From NCBI GenBank assembly GCA_035761045.1, contig DASTRU010000105.1, positions 1 to 6,100 of the forward strand: a stretch of DNA of 6,100 bases. Direction: 5' to 3'. This document shows, one piece after another, positions 5,662 to 6,100 of the stretch. The notes beneath the pieces were generated by a model, which was not told where the DNA came from, ran no database searches, and was given only the letters and a program-made list of their open reading frames with translations. How positions within the stretch are numbered: the first letter of the stretch is position 1; the number at the start of each line of letters is the position of its first letter. This DNA is from DASTRU01 sp035761045 (GTDB lineage Bacteria; Pseudomonadota; Gammaproteobacteria; Burkholderiales; Burkholderiaceae_E). A program made the position numbers and the translations under genes.

Positions 5662-6100
5662 ATGGCACTCAAATCCACCATCTATAAAGCCGATTTGCAA
5701 TTGGCCGACTTGGACCGGCATGTGTATGCCGACTACCCACTAACGCTCGCGCGCCATCCATCGGAAACCGAAGAACGTCTCATGGTGCGTATCGTCGCCT
5801 TCGGTCTTCACGCGCACGAACGTCTCGCGTTTGGCCCAGGACTTAGCGATGCCGACGAGCCTTGTCTATGGCAACGCGACTTAACGGGCGCGATTGAACG
5901 ATGGATCGAAGTGGGTCTGCCCGATGAACGTCATCTCGCGCGCGCGTGTGGTCGTGCCGATGAAGTCGTGGTAATCGCGTATGGACGAGGCATGGACGTG
6001 TGGTGGAAAAACATTGCGTCCTCGCTTACGCGGCTTCGCAATCTCGTCGTGCTGCGGCTGCCCGAGGACGGCACGCAAGCGCTCGCGGCGCTTGTTCAAC
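5662..6100 (+). CDS. yaeQ: YaeQ family protein (3' partial)
   Basis: Open from ATG 5662 to the window edge: 146 complete codons of a family whose members are about 180 residues, so roughly the last 35 residues are missing. The N-terminus is diagnostic: MALKSTIYKADLQLADLD at 1-18, then LTLARHPSETEERLMVR at 27-43, GLSDADEPCLWQRDLTGAIERWIEVG at 60-85, PDERHLARACGRADEVVV at 87-104 and the VLRLP segment near the end. YaeQ proteins are assigned by fold to the PD-(D/E)XK nuclease-like superfamily, but a cellular role is not established; a proposed link to suppression of rfaH defects in enterobacteria does not define a mechanism. No Shine-Dalgarno precedes the ATG (TTTTAATTTTGC instead), so the mRNA may be leaderless or poorly initiated. 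It is transcribed divergently from rhlE. The family call is secure from the sequence pattern; function is unknown. Confidence 0.93.
   Translation, partial: MALKSTIYKADLQLADLDRHVYADYPLTLARHPSETEERLMVRIVAFGLHAHERLAFGPGLSDADEPCLWQRDLTGAIERWIEVGLPDERHLARACGRADEVVVIAYGRGMDVWWKNIASSLTRLRNLVVLRLPEDGTQALAALVQ

Noticed and set aside
5881..6099. Minus-strand frame at the right edge
   Set aside because: It is the complement of the clearly recognisable yaeQ coding sequence.
1..6100. Mobile elements, CRISPR, defence or phage genes
   Set aside because: No transposase, terminal repeats, repeat-spacer pattern or defence domain was seen; codon use is uniform across the window.

Overview
The window looks like ordinary chromosomal DNA from a proteobacterium of roughly 60% GC. 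A betaproteobacterium (Burkholderiales or relatives) is the best guess, from the set of families present: an RhlE-type DEAD-box helicase, a PCu(A)C copper chaperone, YaeQ and a DppBCDF-type peptide ABC transporter. That placement is inference from families, not from a marker gene. A consistent oddity is codon use: CTG and CAG are strikingly rare for this GC content and TTA leucine codons are fairly common. This holds in genes on both flanks, so it looks like a property of the genome rather than of a transferred island.

Layout. Positions 1-3591 (+) hold the last four genes of a dipeptide/oligopeptide ABC transporter operon: a 5'-truncated DppB-like permease (1-723), a DppC-like permease (729-1598), a DppD-like ATPase (1595-2584) and a DppF-like ATPase (2581-3591). 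The last two junctions are 4-bp ATGA stop/start overlaps, so the genes are probably translationally coupled. The substrate-binding protein is not in view and would be expected upstream. Positions 3588-5460 (-) hold rhlE followed 28 bp later by a periplasmic PCu(A)C copper chaperone, probably one transcript. The copper chaperone and the DppF-like gene converge tail to tail with overlapping stop codons. Positions 5461-5661 are a divergent regulatory gap with a plausible rhlE -10 box, a GC-rich imperfect dyad and a purine/pyrimidine-biased tract. From 5662 to the window end is yaeQ (+), cut off before its stop.

Function. Permeases and ATPases together form one peptide importer: two membrane subunits and two non-identical NBDs, each NBD ending in a four-cysteine C-terminal domain. 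The helicase acts on RNA in the cytoplasm, the chaperone carries Cu(I) in the periplasm, and YaeQ is a conserved protein of unclear role.

I found no CRISPR array, mobile element, tRNA or rRNA, and no convincing intrinsic terminator. I also see no gene cluster that suggests an undescribed system. The observations worth following are the stop-codon overlap, the rhlE leader and divergent promoter region, and the codon/trinucleotide bias.
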